A stretch of DNA of 20,937 nt, from positions 1 through 20,937 of the forward strand of contig JBGVIE010000009.1 of the NCBI GenBank assembly GCA_045122895.1, written 5' to 3'. This document shows, piece by piece, positions 6,588-15,132 of the stretch; the stretch's first letter is position 1, and each line of letters starts with the position of its first letter. The notes under the pieces are model-generated. The model saw only the letters and a program-made list of their open reading frames with translations, searched no databases and was not told where the DNA came from. A program made the translations under genes and the position numbers. Source of the DNA: RGIG1934 sp045122895. GTDB lineage: Bacteria > Bacillota > Clostridia > Lachnospirales > Lachnospiraceae.

Positions 6588-8255
6588 GTGTTGAATTACA
6601 AAAAATATAAAAGAGTACCTGTGGTTGATTTTCCGCAGAGAACATGGCCTGATAAGGAGATAGAAAAAGCACCTGTATGGTGTAGTGTAGACCTTAGAGA
6701 TGGTAATCAGTCATTGATTGAGCCGATGGTGGTAGAAGAAAAAATAGAAATGTTTAATCTTTTAGTTAAGCTTGGCTTTAAGGAAATCGAGGTGGGATTT
6801 CCTTCAGCATCGCAGATAGAATATGATTTCTTACGAGAACTGGTAGACAGAAATCTTATACCTGATGATGTTGTTATTCAGGTACTTGTACAGTGCAGAA
6901 GACACCTTATTGAGAAGACTTTTGAAGCGTTAAAGGGTGTTAAAAAGGCAATTGTGCACATATATAATTCTACGTCAACACTTCAAAGAGATGTTGTATT
7001 TGGAAAAGAAAAGGATGAGATTAAGCAGATAGCCATTGAAGGAACACGTATGGTAAAAGAATATGTTAAGGACTTTGATGGTGAAATCGTATTAGAATAT
7101 TCTCCTGAAAGCTTTACGGGAACAGAGCTTGATTATGCTCTTGAAGTATGTAGTGCTGTACAGGATGAATGGCAGCCGACAGTTGATAACAAGATTATTT
7201 TCAACCTTCCTGCTACGGTGGAGATGAATACACCTAATGTGTATGCAGACCAGATTGAGTGGATGCATACGCATTTTAAGAACAGAGAGACAATAATTCT
7301 CAGTATACATCCGCACAATGACAGAGGTACAGGTGTTGCGGCAGCTGAGCTTGCACTACTTGCAGGAGCAGACAGAGTAGAGGGAACATTATTTGGTAAC
7401 GGTGAGAGAACAGGTAATGTTGATGTGTTAAATATTGCATACAATATGTTCTCACAGGGTATTAATCCGGAACTTGAGCTTGATTGTATCAATGAGATAA
7501 TTGATGTATACGAAAGATGCTGTAAGATGGAGGTTGGAATGAGACATCCATATGCCGGTAAGCTTGTGTTTACAGCATTTTCAGGCTCTCATCAGGATGC
7601 TATCAACAAGGGAATGAAGGCTATGAAACAGCGTCATCCTGATACATGGGAGGTTCCATATCTTCCAATCGATCCTATGGATTTAGGTAGAGAATATGAA
7701 CCTATAGTAAGGATTAACAGTCAGTCAGGTAAGGGCGGAGTTGCATTCGTAATGGATGAATATTTTGGATATAAGCTTCCAAAGGGGATGCATAAAGAAT
7801 TCGCAGATGTTATTCAAAAAATTGCGGAAGAGCATGGTGAAGTTGCACCTGATACAATTATGGATAAGTTCAAAACAGAATACCTGACATACAAGACAGA
7901 GCTTGAATACCCATATGAATTTGTAAGCTGCAAAATTACAGATAAAGATGAAGACTCTGTTGCAGAGCTTAATTACAAATTTGAAGGTAACGAATTGCAT
8001 GCAAAGGCAGAGGGGAACGGACCGCTTGCTGCCATTATTAAAGCACTTTGTGAAAAGAGCGATATAGATATATCTATTAAGGATTACAGTGAACATACAC
8101 TGGGAACAGATTCACATGCGAAGGCTGCTGCGTATGTTCAGATAGTTGATAATAAGTCAGGAAGGGCAACGTATGGTGTTGGTACAAGCTCTAACATTAC
8201 AAGAGCTTCTATCAGAGCTATATTCAGTGCACTTAACAGATTGAACAGAAATTAG
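6588..8255 (+). CDS. leuA: 2-isopropylmalate synthase LeuA
   Basis: Catalyses the first committed step of leucine synthesis, condensing acetyl-CoA with 2-oxoisovalerate. The 555-residue sequence is of the longer type found in yeast and actinobacteria. The HMGL-like barrel carries DLRDGNQ with Arg37-Asp38, the metal-binding His241 and His243 in HPHNDRG, and GNGERTGN (270-277). It ends in a LeuA regulatory/dimer domain (about 430-555) that binds leucine for feedback inhibition. The start is GTG at 6588, seven bases after GGAGGA (6575-6580). A TTG one codon later is an alternative. It is the only amino-acid gene in an envelope operon, and no other leu genes are in view. Confidence 0.93.
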   Translation: MLNYKKYKRVPVVDFPQRTWPDKEIEKAPVWCSVDLRDGNQSLIEPMVVEEKIEMFNLLVKLGFKEIEVGFPSASQIEYDFLRELVDRNLIPDDVVIQVLVQCRRHLIEKTFEALKGVKKAIVHIYNSTSTLQRDVVFGKEKDEIKQIAIEGTRMVKEYVKDFDGEIVLEYSPESFTGTELDYALEVCSAVQDEWQPTVDNKIIFNLPATVEMNTPNVYADQIEWMHTHFKNRETIILSIHPHNDRGTGVAAAELALLAGADRVEGTLFGNGERTGNVDVLNIAYNMFSQGINPELELDCINEIIDVYERCCKMEVGMRHPYAGKLVFTAFSGSHQDAINKGMKAMKQRHPDTWEVPYLPIDPMDLGREYEPIVRINSQSGKGGVAFVMDEYFGYKLPKGMHKEFADVIQKIAEEHGEVAPDTIMDKFKTEYLTYKTELEYPYEFVSCKITDKDEDSVAELNYKFEGNELHAKAEGNGPLAAIIKALCEKSDIDISIKDYSEHTLGTDSHAKAAAYVQIVDNKSGRATYGVGTSSNITRASIRAIFSALNRLNRN

Positions 8256-8263
8256 GGATTGAT

Positions 8264-9667
8264 ATGATAAAAGATAATCAGAAATATTTTAATCGTCTGC
8301 ACCTGGTACTTGATATGTTTATAATCGCATTTTCATACTGGGCAGCCTGGTACTTAAAGTTCAGAATGAATTTTCTTGGAAGTGGTATTAAATCCATGTC
8401 CTTTGCAAAATATATGTCCGCATTATATTTTGTGGTGCCGGGGTATATCATTTTGTATGTTGCCTTCCATCTGTACACGTCAAAACGTGTGCAGGGAAGA
8501 AGACTTGAGTTTGGCAATATACTAAAGGCAAATACTATAGGAGCACTGTTGTTCCTGACTGCACTTTATTTGTTAAAAGAACAGGATTTTTCGAGAACCA
8601 TGATTTTCGTATTCTCGTGTCTGAATGTATTTAACGAGCTTCTTGCAAGGACAATAATACGAATAGTTCTTCGCTCTATGAGAAGAAAAGGCTTTAATTT
8701 GAAGCATATTCTGCTTGTGGGATATAGTCGTGCAGCAGAAGCATATATTGACAGAATCAACGCAAATCCGCAGTGGGGATATGTTGTTAGAGGTATTCTG
8801 GATGATGATACTCCTAGAGGAACGATGTATAAGGGAGTAAAGGTAATTGGAAGAGTGGACAATCTTCTGGTTATTTTACCGGAGAACAGATTAGATGAAA
8901 TTGCGGTAACACTTGGTCTGGAACACTATGACAGACTTGAAGAAATCGTTAATTTGTGTGAAAAATCAGGTGTTCATACTAAGTTTATTCCCGACTATAA
9001 CAGCATAATTCCAACAAAGCCTTATACGGAGGATATACTTGGATTACCTGTTATCAATATCAGATATGTGCCACTCACAAACACATTTAATGCGATAGTG
9101 AAAAGAATAGTGGACATATTCGGTTCAATAGTTGGAATAATCCTATCCTCACCAATTATGCTGATAACAGCTATTTTGGTAAAATGCACATCAAAGGGAC
9201 CGGTTATATACAAACAGGAGCGGGTTGGACTTCATAATAAGAAGTTTATGATGTATAAGTTCAGATCCATGGCAGTTCAGGAAGCAAAAGATGAAAAGAC
9301 TAAATGGACAACCAAGGGTGATGCAAGAGTGACAAAGGTTGGAAGAATTATCAGAGGAACCAGTATTGATGAGCTTCCGCAGTTGTTTAATATTTTGTTT
9401 GGAGATATGAGTCTTGTGGGACCGAGACCGGAAAGACCGTTTTTTGTAGAGAAATTCAAAGAAGAAATTCCAAGATATATGGTAAAACATCAGGTAAGAC
9501 CGGGACTTACAGGATGGGCTCAGGTTAATGGGCTTAGAGGAGATACATCTATTAAGAAAAGAATTGAATATGACTTGTATTATATAGAAAACTGGACACT
9601 TGGTTTTGATTTCAAAATCATATTCCTTACATTTTTTAAGGGATTTATCAACAAAAATGCTTATTAG
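8264..9667 (+). CDS. Polyprenyl-phosphate sugar-phosphate transferase (WbaP/CpsE type)
   Basis: A 467-residue initiating transferase for surface polysaccharide. It moves a sugar-1-phosphate from a nucleotide sugar to undecaprenyl phosphate. The N-terminus has about four membrane segments (roughly 12-30, 48-68, 85-103, 108-128). A Rossmann-like CoA-binding domain follows (about 145-260, starting KHILLVGYSRAAEAYI). A further membrane helix lies near 285-305. The C-terminal bacterial sugar transferase domain carries YKQERVGL, MYKFRSM, DELPQLFNIL, SLVGPRPERP and GLTGWAQVNG. The gene begins nine bases after leuA behind a modest AGGGA site. The sugar used cannot be read from the sequence. Confidence 0.92.
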   Translation: MIKDNQKYFNRLHLVLDMFIIAFSYWAAWYLKFRMNFLGSGIKSMSFAKYMSALYFVVPGYIILYVAFHLYTSKRVQGRRLEFGNILKANTIGALLFLTALYLLKEQDFSRTMIFVFSCLNVFNELLARTIIRIVLRSMRRKGFNLKHILLVGYSRAAEAYIDRINANPQWGYVVRGILDDDTPRGTMYKGVKVIGRVDNLLVILPENRLDEIAVTLGLEHYDRLEEIVNLCEKSGVHTKFIPDYNSIIPTKPYTEDILGLPVINIRYVPLTNTFNAIVKRIVDIFGSIVGIILSSPIMLITAILVKCTSKGPVIYKQERVGLHNKKFMMYKFRSMAVQEAKDEKTKWTTKGDARVTKVGRIIRGTSIDELPQLFNILFGDMSLVGPRPERPFFVEKFKEEIPRYMVKHQVRPGLTGWAQVNGLRGDTSIKKRIEYDLYYIENWTLGFDFKIIFLTFFKGFINKNAY

Positions 9668-9692
9668 TCTGAATGAATGAGAGGCGTAAAGA

Positions 9693-10937
9693 TTGAAAAA
9701 AGCAAAGAGAAGAATAAAGATAGCAGTACTTACAATTGAATCGTTGATAATTCTTGCGATAATAGCTTTTGGTATTTTTTATATCTGGTATAAGGGGCTT
9801 TCACAAGATGAGAAGACAAGATTTAAAAAAGATATGTTAGCACAGGCAACCGGGTGTAGTGTTGGCAGACAGATAATTGGCTGCAGTACAAAGAATACTT
9901 ATGAAGATAAAGTAATGGATAAGAACTTTGATAAGGACAAGGTTGTTATCAATGAAGGTGTACAAGATAAAAAAGAGGATGAAGAAAAAGGGTCATTTAC
10001 TAATATTGCATTATTCGGTATAGACTCGAGAGGAACTGAATTTGAATCGGCTACACATAGTGATACAATCATTATCGTAAGTATTAACAATAAGACAAAA
10101 GAAGTAAAGATGATGTCTGTATATAGGGATACAATGTTTAAGGTATTTGATAAGGACGGCAATTATTCATATACAAAGGCAAATGCAGGCTTTTTCAAAG
10201 GTGGAGCAGAAGGTGCAATCAGTATGCTAAATGCCAATCTGGATTTGGATATCACAGACTATGTGGTGGTCAATTTCTCGGGTCTTATTAAGATAATTGA
10301 TGCACTTGGCGGAATCGATGTGAATATTACAGAGGACGAGAGATTCTATATCAATGGATATATGACAGAGACGAAAAAAATCACAGGAATGTATTCGCCG
10401 GATGTTATGAGTTCAGGAAATGTTCATCTTGACGGACTGCAGGCAACTGCATATTGCAGAATCAGATATGTAACTTATCACGATGAAGAAGGCAATGCTT
10501 ATGTAGGTGATCTTGGAAGAACTGCAAGACAAAGATTTGTATTAAATCAGTTGTTTTCTAAAGCTAAGCAGGCTGGAACATCAGAAATTATCAATGTAGT
10601 TAACAGTATTCTTAATTATAATACTTCTTCGGAGAGAATACTTATGACAAGTCTTACATTTGACGAGATAATGGATCTGGTTCCAACTGTATTGGAGCTT
10701 AATATTACAGGCAATGCAGGATTTCCTGTCACTCTTTCATGTCCTACAATAAATGGGGCGAGTTATGTCGTGGCAAACGGGCTTGAATATAACGTGAAAA
10801 AGCTGCATCAGTTTTTGTTCGATGATGAAAATTATGAACCTACACAGACTGTTAAAGAGATAAGTGATTATATAATTAATTACAGTGGTTGTGCTACGAA
10901 GCTTACTCCGGAGGATGAGTCAATGGCAGCTGATTAA
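9693..10937 (+). CDS. LytR-CpsA-Psr (LCP) cell-wall polymer ligase
   Basis: LCP proteins attach lipid-linked glycopolymers such as teichoic acids or capsule to peptidoglycan outside the membrane. The 414-residue protein has a basic N-terminus, one membrane segment (about 12-32), a linker with two cysteines (55 and 64), and then the LCP domain. Conserved LCP features are GIDSRG (109-114), SDTIIIVS (123-130), MMSVYRDT (140-147) and the downstream LGRTARQRF, which supply the usual Asp/Arg pyrophosphate-binding residues. Translation starts at TTG 9693, eight bases after GAGG (9681-9684). It is the last gene of the operon and is followed by a strong hairpin. Its position after an initiating transferase suggests that it ligates that product. 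Confidence 0.92.
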   Translation: MKKAKRRIKIAVLTIESLIILAIIAFGIFYIWYKGLSQDEKTRFKKDMLAQATGCSVGRQIIGCSTKNTYEDKVMDKNFDKDKVVINEGVQDKKEDEEKGSFTNIALFGIDSRGTEFESATHSDTIIIVSINNKTKEVKMMSVYRDTMFKVFDKDGNYSYTKANAGFFKGGAEGAISMLNANLDLDITDYVVVNFSGLIKIIDALGGIDVNITEDERFYINGYMTETKKITGMYSPDVMSSGNVHLDGLQATAYCRIRYVTYHDEEGNAYVGDLGRTARQRFVLNQLFSKAKQAGTSEIINVVNSILNYNTSSERILMTSLTFDEIMDLVPTVLELNITGNAGFPVTLSCPTINGASYVVANGLEYNVKKLHQFLFDDENYEPTQTVKEISDYIINYSGCATKLTPEDESMAAD

Positions 10938-10949
10938 CTATTTCACATA

Positions 10950-10995
10950 TTTTACAATTATTAAACACAAATTAAACACAAATAGACAATATACT
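10950..10995 (+). promoter_or_regulatory. Candidate htrA promoter with OmpR-type direct repeats
   Basis: TTAAACACAAA occurs twice in perfect tandem (10961-10971 and 10972-10982), and a weaker third unit (TTTTACAATTA, 10950-10960) continues the 11-bp period. An 11-bp repeat period is typical of sites for OmpR/PhoB-family response regulators. A TATACT (10990-10995) seven bases after the repeats could be the -10, with the repeats covering the -35 position where no good hexamer is seen. That is the layout of an activator-dependent promoter and would suit a stress-response htrA. The regulator is not known. Confidence 0.4.
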
Positions 10996-11027
10996 TCATT
11001 GTGTAAGAAACAATGAAGTATATTTTT
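10988..11027 (+). terminator. Terminator of the cdaA-LCP operon
   Basis: AATATACTTCATTGT (10988-11002) pairs perfectly over 15 bp with ACAATGAAGTATATT (11010-11024) around a seven-base loop, followed by a T run to 11027. It lies 50 bases after the LCP stop. The candidate htrA -10 overlaps its left arm. Confidence 0.8.
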
Positions 11028-11053
11028 GGCTAATATAGAAGGAGGAAGTAAAA

Positions 11054-12334
11054 ATGGATAATAATTATTACAATGAAGTACCACAGGAGCCTAAAGTACA
11101 GCCTAAGAAAAAAGGTAAATTTTTAAAAACTATAGCAGTTGCATGCTGTTTTGGTTTTGTGGCAGGTGGAACAATGTTTGGAGTTAACGAAGTCGCATCA
11201 AGGTTGGTTGATAGTGATAAAGAGACTAAAGTATCAACAGTCAGCGATAAAACAGTTCCTGTTACCACTACAAGTAATGTCACAAAACAAACAGTAGTAA
11301 CAGATGTGTCTAAGGTTGTTGAGAACTCTATGCCGTCTATTGTTGCTATTACAAGTAAGCAGATAGTAGATACAGGATTTTCTTTCTGGTTTGGTCAGGA
11401 CAGCTCATACACACAGGAAGGTGCAGGTTCAGGAATAATCGTTGGAAAAAGTGATTCTGAATTATTGATTGTAACAAATAATCATGTTGTTGCAGATTCA
11501 GATGAATTATCAGTTCAGTTTATTGATGAGAAATCAGTATCAGCGTATGTTAAGGGAACTGATCCAAAGCACGATCTTGCAGTTGTATCAATACCACTTG
11601 ACTCAATAGACAATGACACATTAGATGCCATAAGAGTAGCTACGCTTGGTGATTCAGATGAGATAACACTTGGAGAGCCTACAATAGCCATAGGTAATGC
11701 ACTTGGAAACGGACAGTCAGTTACAACAGGTGTTGTAAGTGCCCTTAACAGAGACGTTGAGGTGGATTCTAAAACAACACTTACTTTATTACAGACAGAC
11801 GCCGCAATTAATCCGGGTAACAGTGGTGGAGCTTTACTCAATATCAATGGTGAGGTAATAGGAATCAATTCAGCAAAGTATTCATCAGACAGTGTTGAGG
11901 GAATGGGATTTGCTATTCCAATCTCTTCTGCTAAGGATATAATAGATACGCTTATGAACAAAGAGACCAGGATGAAAGTCGATGAAGATGAACGTGGTTA
12001 CATTGGAATCAATGGGCAGGATGTAGATGAGACAGCATCTGAAGTTTATGGAATTCCAGAGGGCGTATATGTATTCAGCACAACTGAAGGAGGAGCCGCA
12101 GATAAAGCCGGTTTTGAAAAAGGATATGTAATTACTGCTATAGATGGTGAAGAAGTATCTACAATAGAACAGCTTAAAGAAAAGCTTCAGTATTACAAGG
12201 CAGGTGAAACAGTGGAACTCACAGTCAAAATCCCTGAAAGGGGTACAGAGTACAAGGAGGAAAAGATAAAAGTAACATTGCAGGAAAAGTCGGAGACAGA
12301 AGAGGAAACTACAGGAAAAGGATTTGGCAGATAA
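11054..12334 (+). CDS. htrA: Membrane-anchored serine protease HtrA (DegP family)
   Basis: A surface quality-control protease that degrades or refolds damaged exported proteins. The 426-residue sequence has a short cytoplasmic N-terminus, a membrane anchor (about 24-43), a Ser/Thr/Val-rich linker and a trypsin-like domain. The full catalytic triad is present: His144 in NNHVVA, Asp174 in HDLAVV and Ser257 in GNSGGAL. One PDZ domain follows (about 315-410, starting YIGING). A strong GGAGG stands before the ATG at 11054. The gene is monocistronic, lying between two terminators. Confidence 0.95.
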   Translation: MDNNYYNEVPQEPKVQPKKKGKFLKTIAVACCFGFVAGGTMFGVNEVASRLVDSDKETKVSTVSDKTVPVTTTSNVTKQTVVTDVSKVVENSMPSIVAITSKQIVDTGFSFWFGQDSSYTQEGAGSGIIVGKSDSELLIVTNNHVVADSDELSVQFIDEKSVSAYVKGTDPKHDLAVVSIPLDSIDNDTLDAIRVATLGDSDEITLGEPTIAIGNALGNGQSVTTGVVSALNRDVEVDSKTTLTLLQTDAAINPGNSGGALLNINGEVIGINSAKYSSDSVEGMGFAIPISSAKDIIDTLMNKETRMKVDEDERGYIGINGQDVDETASEVYGIPEGVYVFSTTEGGAADKAGFEKGYVITAIDGEEVSTIEQLKEKLQYYKAGETVELTVKIPERGTEYKEEKIKVTLQEKSETEEETTGKGFGR

Positions 12335-12335
12335 T

Positions 12336-12382
12336 AAAAAATCAATCGGGTAAAGATTATTTTACTCGATTGATTTTTTTTT
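12336..12382 (+). terminator. Terminator after htrA
   Basis: A long hairpin directly after the htrA stop. The arm at 12336-12354 (containing ATCAATCG) pairs with 12361-12379 (containing CGATTGAT) through one G-T wobble, around a six-base loop, and ends in a run of T. The A-rich left base means that it could also work in reverse. Confidence 0.85.
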
Positions 12383-12413
12383 ATAAATAAAGTATTATAA
12401 GTTTGAACAAACT
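12370..12413 (+). promoter_or_regulatory. Candidate pfp-clpX promoter with an inverted repeat at the start site
   Basis: TTGATT (12370-12375), a 17-bp spacer and TATTAT (12393-12398) form a plausible promoter overlapping the htrA terminator. Just after it is a perfect inverted repeat, AGTTTG-AA-CAAACT (12400-12413), at the expected transcription start. A repressor bound there would block initiation. The promoter hexamers are imperfect and the repeat is short, so this is tentative. Confidence 0.4.
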
Positions 12414-12434
12414 TTCTTATACGGAGGAAAATCA

Positions 12435-13655
12435 ATGAAGAAGAACGTTAATATCGTAGTAGGACAGAGTGGTGGTCCCACAACAGTAATTAATTCGAGT
12501 TTGTATGGAGTAGTTAAGGAAGCCATGATGACAGAAGGAATTGACCATATATATGGAATGATTAATGGTATTCAGGGCTTTATAGATGATAAGATGATGG
12601 ATATCGTCAGCGAACTTGGTGATGATTTGGAACTGTTAAAGAACACCCCGGCAGCATATCTTGGTTCTTGCAGATATAAGTTGCCTGAAGATTTTTCTAA
12701 CGGAATTTATTCTATTATTTTCAATAAGTTTGAAAAGTATAACATTAAATGTTTTATATATATAGGTGGAAATGACTCGATGGACACTGTTGCGAAGCTT
12801 TCAGCATATGCTGCAAGAATTGCAAGTGATGTTAAGATTATAGGTGTTCCAAAGACTATCGACAATGATCTGGTACATACAGATCATTCACCGGGATTTG
12901 GAAGTGCAGCTAAATATGTTGCTACAACAGTAAGAGATATCGTGCTTGATGCTAATGTTTATGATACAAATTCAGTAACAATAGTTGAACTTATGGGAAG
13001 GCACGCAGGGTGGATTACAGCGGCGAGTGTTCTTGCCAGGAAATATGTAGGAGACAATCCGGTACTTATTTATCTTCCTGAAGTGGATTTTGATGTAGAT
13101 ACATTTGTAAAAGATGTTGAGAAGAAACTGGCAGATACTAATAACGTAATAGTGTGTGTATCTGAGGGGATTAAGGATGCAACCGGCAAGTTTATTTGCG
13201 AATATACAGGCGATGCAGGAACAGATACATTCGGACATAAGATGCTTACAGGCTGTGGAAAGTATCTTGAGAATGTAATAAAAGACAGACTTGGAGTGAA
13301 GTGTCGTTCGGTTGAGCTTAACGTCAATCAGAGATGTAAGGCTGTACTTGCTTCAAAGACAGATGTTGAAGAAGCTACTATGGCAGGAGCATATGGAGTT
13401 AAGACTTTTGTCAAAGGTGAAACAGGTAAAATGATTACTTTTGTTCGTGGAGAGGGAAGTGGTTATACAGTTACCTGTGGTACAGTTGATTGCAGTGAAG
13501 TATGTAATCAGGAAAAGGTTGTTCCGAGGGAATGGATAAGTGAAGATGGTACAGATATTTTACAGGGATTTGTAGATTATGCACTACCGCTTATTCAGGG
13601 AGAGAGCAGACCTAAGATGTTAAACGGTTTGCCGGTATATTGTTATAGAAAATAA
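12435..13655 (+). CDS. pfp: Pyrophosphate-dependent 6-phosphofructokinase
   Basis: Interconverts fructose-6-phosphate and fructose-1,6-bisphosphate using PPi in place of ATP, a reversible and ATP-sparing glycolytic step common in anaerobes. The 406-residue protein has the PFK fold with GQSGGPT near the N-terminus. Two diagnostic positions point to PPi use. The phosphate-binding loop reads GGNDS with Asp114, where ATP enzymes have Gly. The following motif is PKTIDND with Lys140, where ATP enzymes have Gly. The substrate motif MGRHAGW (187-193) is intact. A GGAGG lies eight or nine bases before the ATG. The ClpX-like gene starts 17 bases after the stop. Activity on sedoheptulose-7-phosphate, known for some relatives, is possible. 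Confidence 0.9.
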   Translation: MKKNVNIVVGQSGGPTTVINSSLYGVVKEAMMTEGIDHIYGMINGIQGFIDDKMMDIVSELGDDLELLKNTPAAYLGSCRYKLPEDFSNGIYSIIFNKFEKYNIKCFIYIGGNDSMDTVAKLSAYAARIASDVKIIGVPKTIDNDLVHTDHSPGFGSAAKYVATTVRDIVLDANVYDTNSVTIVELMGRHAGWITAASVLARKYVGDNPVLIYLPEVDFDVDTFVKDVEKKLADTNNVIVCVSEGIKDATGKFICEYTGDAGTDTFGHKMLTGCGKYLENVIKDRLGVKCRSVELNVNQRCKAVLASKTDVEEATMAGAYGVKTFVKGETGKMITFVRGEGSGYTVTCGTVDCSEVCNQEKVVPREWISEDGTDILQGFVDYALPLIQGESRPKMLNGLPVYCYRK

Positions 13656-13672
13656 AAGCGAGGATTAATCAG

Positions 13673-15130
13673 ATGGCAGAAGATAGAAATATAACAGAAA
13701 AAGAAGATGAATATGAAAGCATATGTTATATGTGCAGACGTCCGGAAAGTATTGCGGGCAAGATGATAAAAATGGGTGGAAATATAACTATATGTCCTGA
13801 TTGTCTTCAGAGAAGCTTTGATACAATCAATTCATCAAACTTTGATTTTGGAGATATGGAGTCAATGATTCCGACAGAGTATATGAATATGATATTAGGA
13901 AAGCCGCAGGACAAAAATGAAAAAGAAGCTGAAGAAGATGATGTAGAGGATAAGGAGATTAAGAAAACTCCAAAGATAAGCTTTATAAATCTTGCTGATT
14001 TACAGGGTGGCATACCGGGAAGACAAAAGATTAAGAAAAAGAAGTCGGGTGAGAAATCAGAGCCGATTATTAAGCTTGAAGATATTCCTGCACCTCACAA
14101 AATCAAAGAAAAACTTGATGAATACGTAATTGGTCAGGAGTATGCCAAGAAGGTAATATCAGTTGCTGTTTACAATCATTATAAGAGAGTGGCAACTAAT
14201 ACTATGGATGAAATTGAGATAGAGAAATCCAATATGCTCATGATTGGACCTACAGGCTCCGGTAAGACATATCTTGTAAAGACCCTTGCAAGAATATTAG
14301 ATGTGCCATTGGCAATAGCTGATGCTACTTCTCTTACAGAGGCAGGTTATATCGGCGATGACATTGAAAGTGTATTGTCAAAGCTTTTGGCTGCGGCTGA
14401 CAATGATGTTGAAAAGGCAGAAAGCGGCATAGTATTTATAGACGAAATTGATAAAATTGCCAAGAAAAAAGACACAAACCATAGAGATGTGAGTGGCGAA
14501 AGCGTTCAGCAGGGATTGTTAAAGCTGCTTGAAGGAAGTGAAGTTGAGGTTCCTGTTGGTGCTAACAGCAAGAATGCGATGGTTCCTCTCACAACGATTA
14601 ATACGAGAAATATTTTATTTATTTGTGGCGGTGCATTCCCTGACCTTGAAGAAGTTGTTAAGCAGAGAATGAACAAGGAATCCTCAATTGGTTTTAAAGC
14701 TGATTTAAAGGATAAGTACGATGAGGAAGAGAATATTGTAAAGAATGTCACAATAGAAGATTTAAGAACATATGGAATGATACCTGAATTCTTAGGAAGA
14801 TTACCGATTGTTTATACATTGGATGCACTTACAAAGGATATGCTTATCAAGATTTTGAAAGAGCCAAAGAATGCTATTTTGAAACAGTATCAAAGACTTC
14901 TTGAGCTTGATGAGGTCAGACTTGTATTTGATGATAGTGCAATCGAATGTATAGCAGAGAAAGCCCTGGAGAAAAAGACAGGGGCCAGAGCTCTTCGCGC
15001 TATTATAGAGGACTTTATGCTGGATATAATGTATGAGATTCCAAAGGATGATAATATTGGAACTGTAACGCTGAATAGAGAATATATCGAGAACAAAGGT
15101 GTTCCTGTTATTGAGATGAGAGGACAGTAA
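13673..15130 (+). CDS. clpX: ClpX-like AAA+ protein unfoldase with an extended linker
   Basis: Unfolds substrate proteins and threads them into ClpP. The N-terminal zinc-binding domain has four cysteines (18, 21, 41, 44). The AAA+ module carries Walker A GPTGSGKT (192-199), pore-loop GYIG (225-228), Walker B VFIDEIDK (254-261), an IGF loop of the ClpP-docking type (SSIGFKAD) and the sensor region PEFLGRLP. At 485 residues it is about 60 longer than usual. The extra length is a charged linker (about 75-132) rich in Glu/Asp and then Lys, between zinc and ATPase domains. No clpP or trigger factor gene is adjacent, so it may be a second, specialised ClpX. An AGGA lies before the ATG at 13673. Confidence 0.88.
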   Translation: MAEDRNITEKEDEYESICYMCRRPESIAGKMIKMGGNITICPDCLQRSFDTINSSNFDFGDMESMIPTEYMNMILGKPQDKNEKEAEEDDVEDKEIKKTPKISFINLADLQGGIPGRQKIKKKKSGEKSEPIIKLEDIPAPHKIKEKLDEYVIGQEYAKKVISVAVYNHYKRVATNTMDEIEIEKSNMLMIGPTGSGKTYLVKTLARILDVPLAIADATSLTEAGYIGDDIESVLSKLLAAADNDVEKAESGIVFIDEIDKIAKKKDTNHRDVSGESVQQGLLKLLEGSEVEVPVGANSKNAMVPLTTINTRNILFICGGAFPDLEEVVKQRMNKESSIGFKADLKDKYDEEENIVKNVTIEDLRTYGMIPEFLGRLPIVYTLDALTKDMLIKILKEPKNAILKQYQRLLELDEVRLVFDDSAIECIAEKALEKKTGARALRAIIEDFMLDIMYEIPKDDNIGTVTLNREYIENKGVPVIEMRGQ

Positions 15131-15132
15131 AA

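Noticed and set aside
7092..8096. Several minus-strand ORFs of 74 to 123 codons across leuA
   Set aside because: They are antisense shadows of a conserved enzyme with odd composition and no translation signals.
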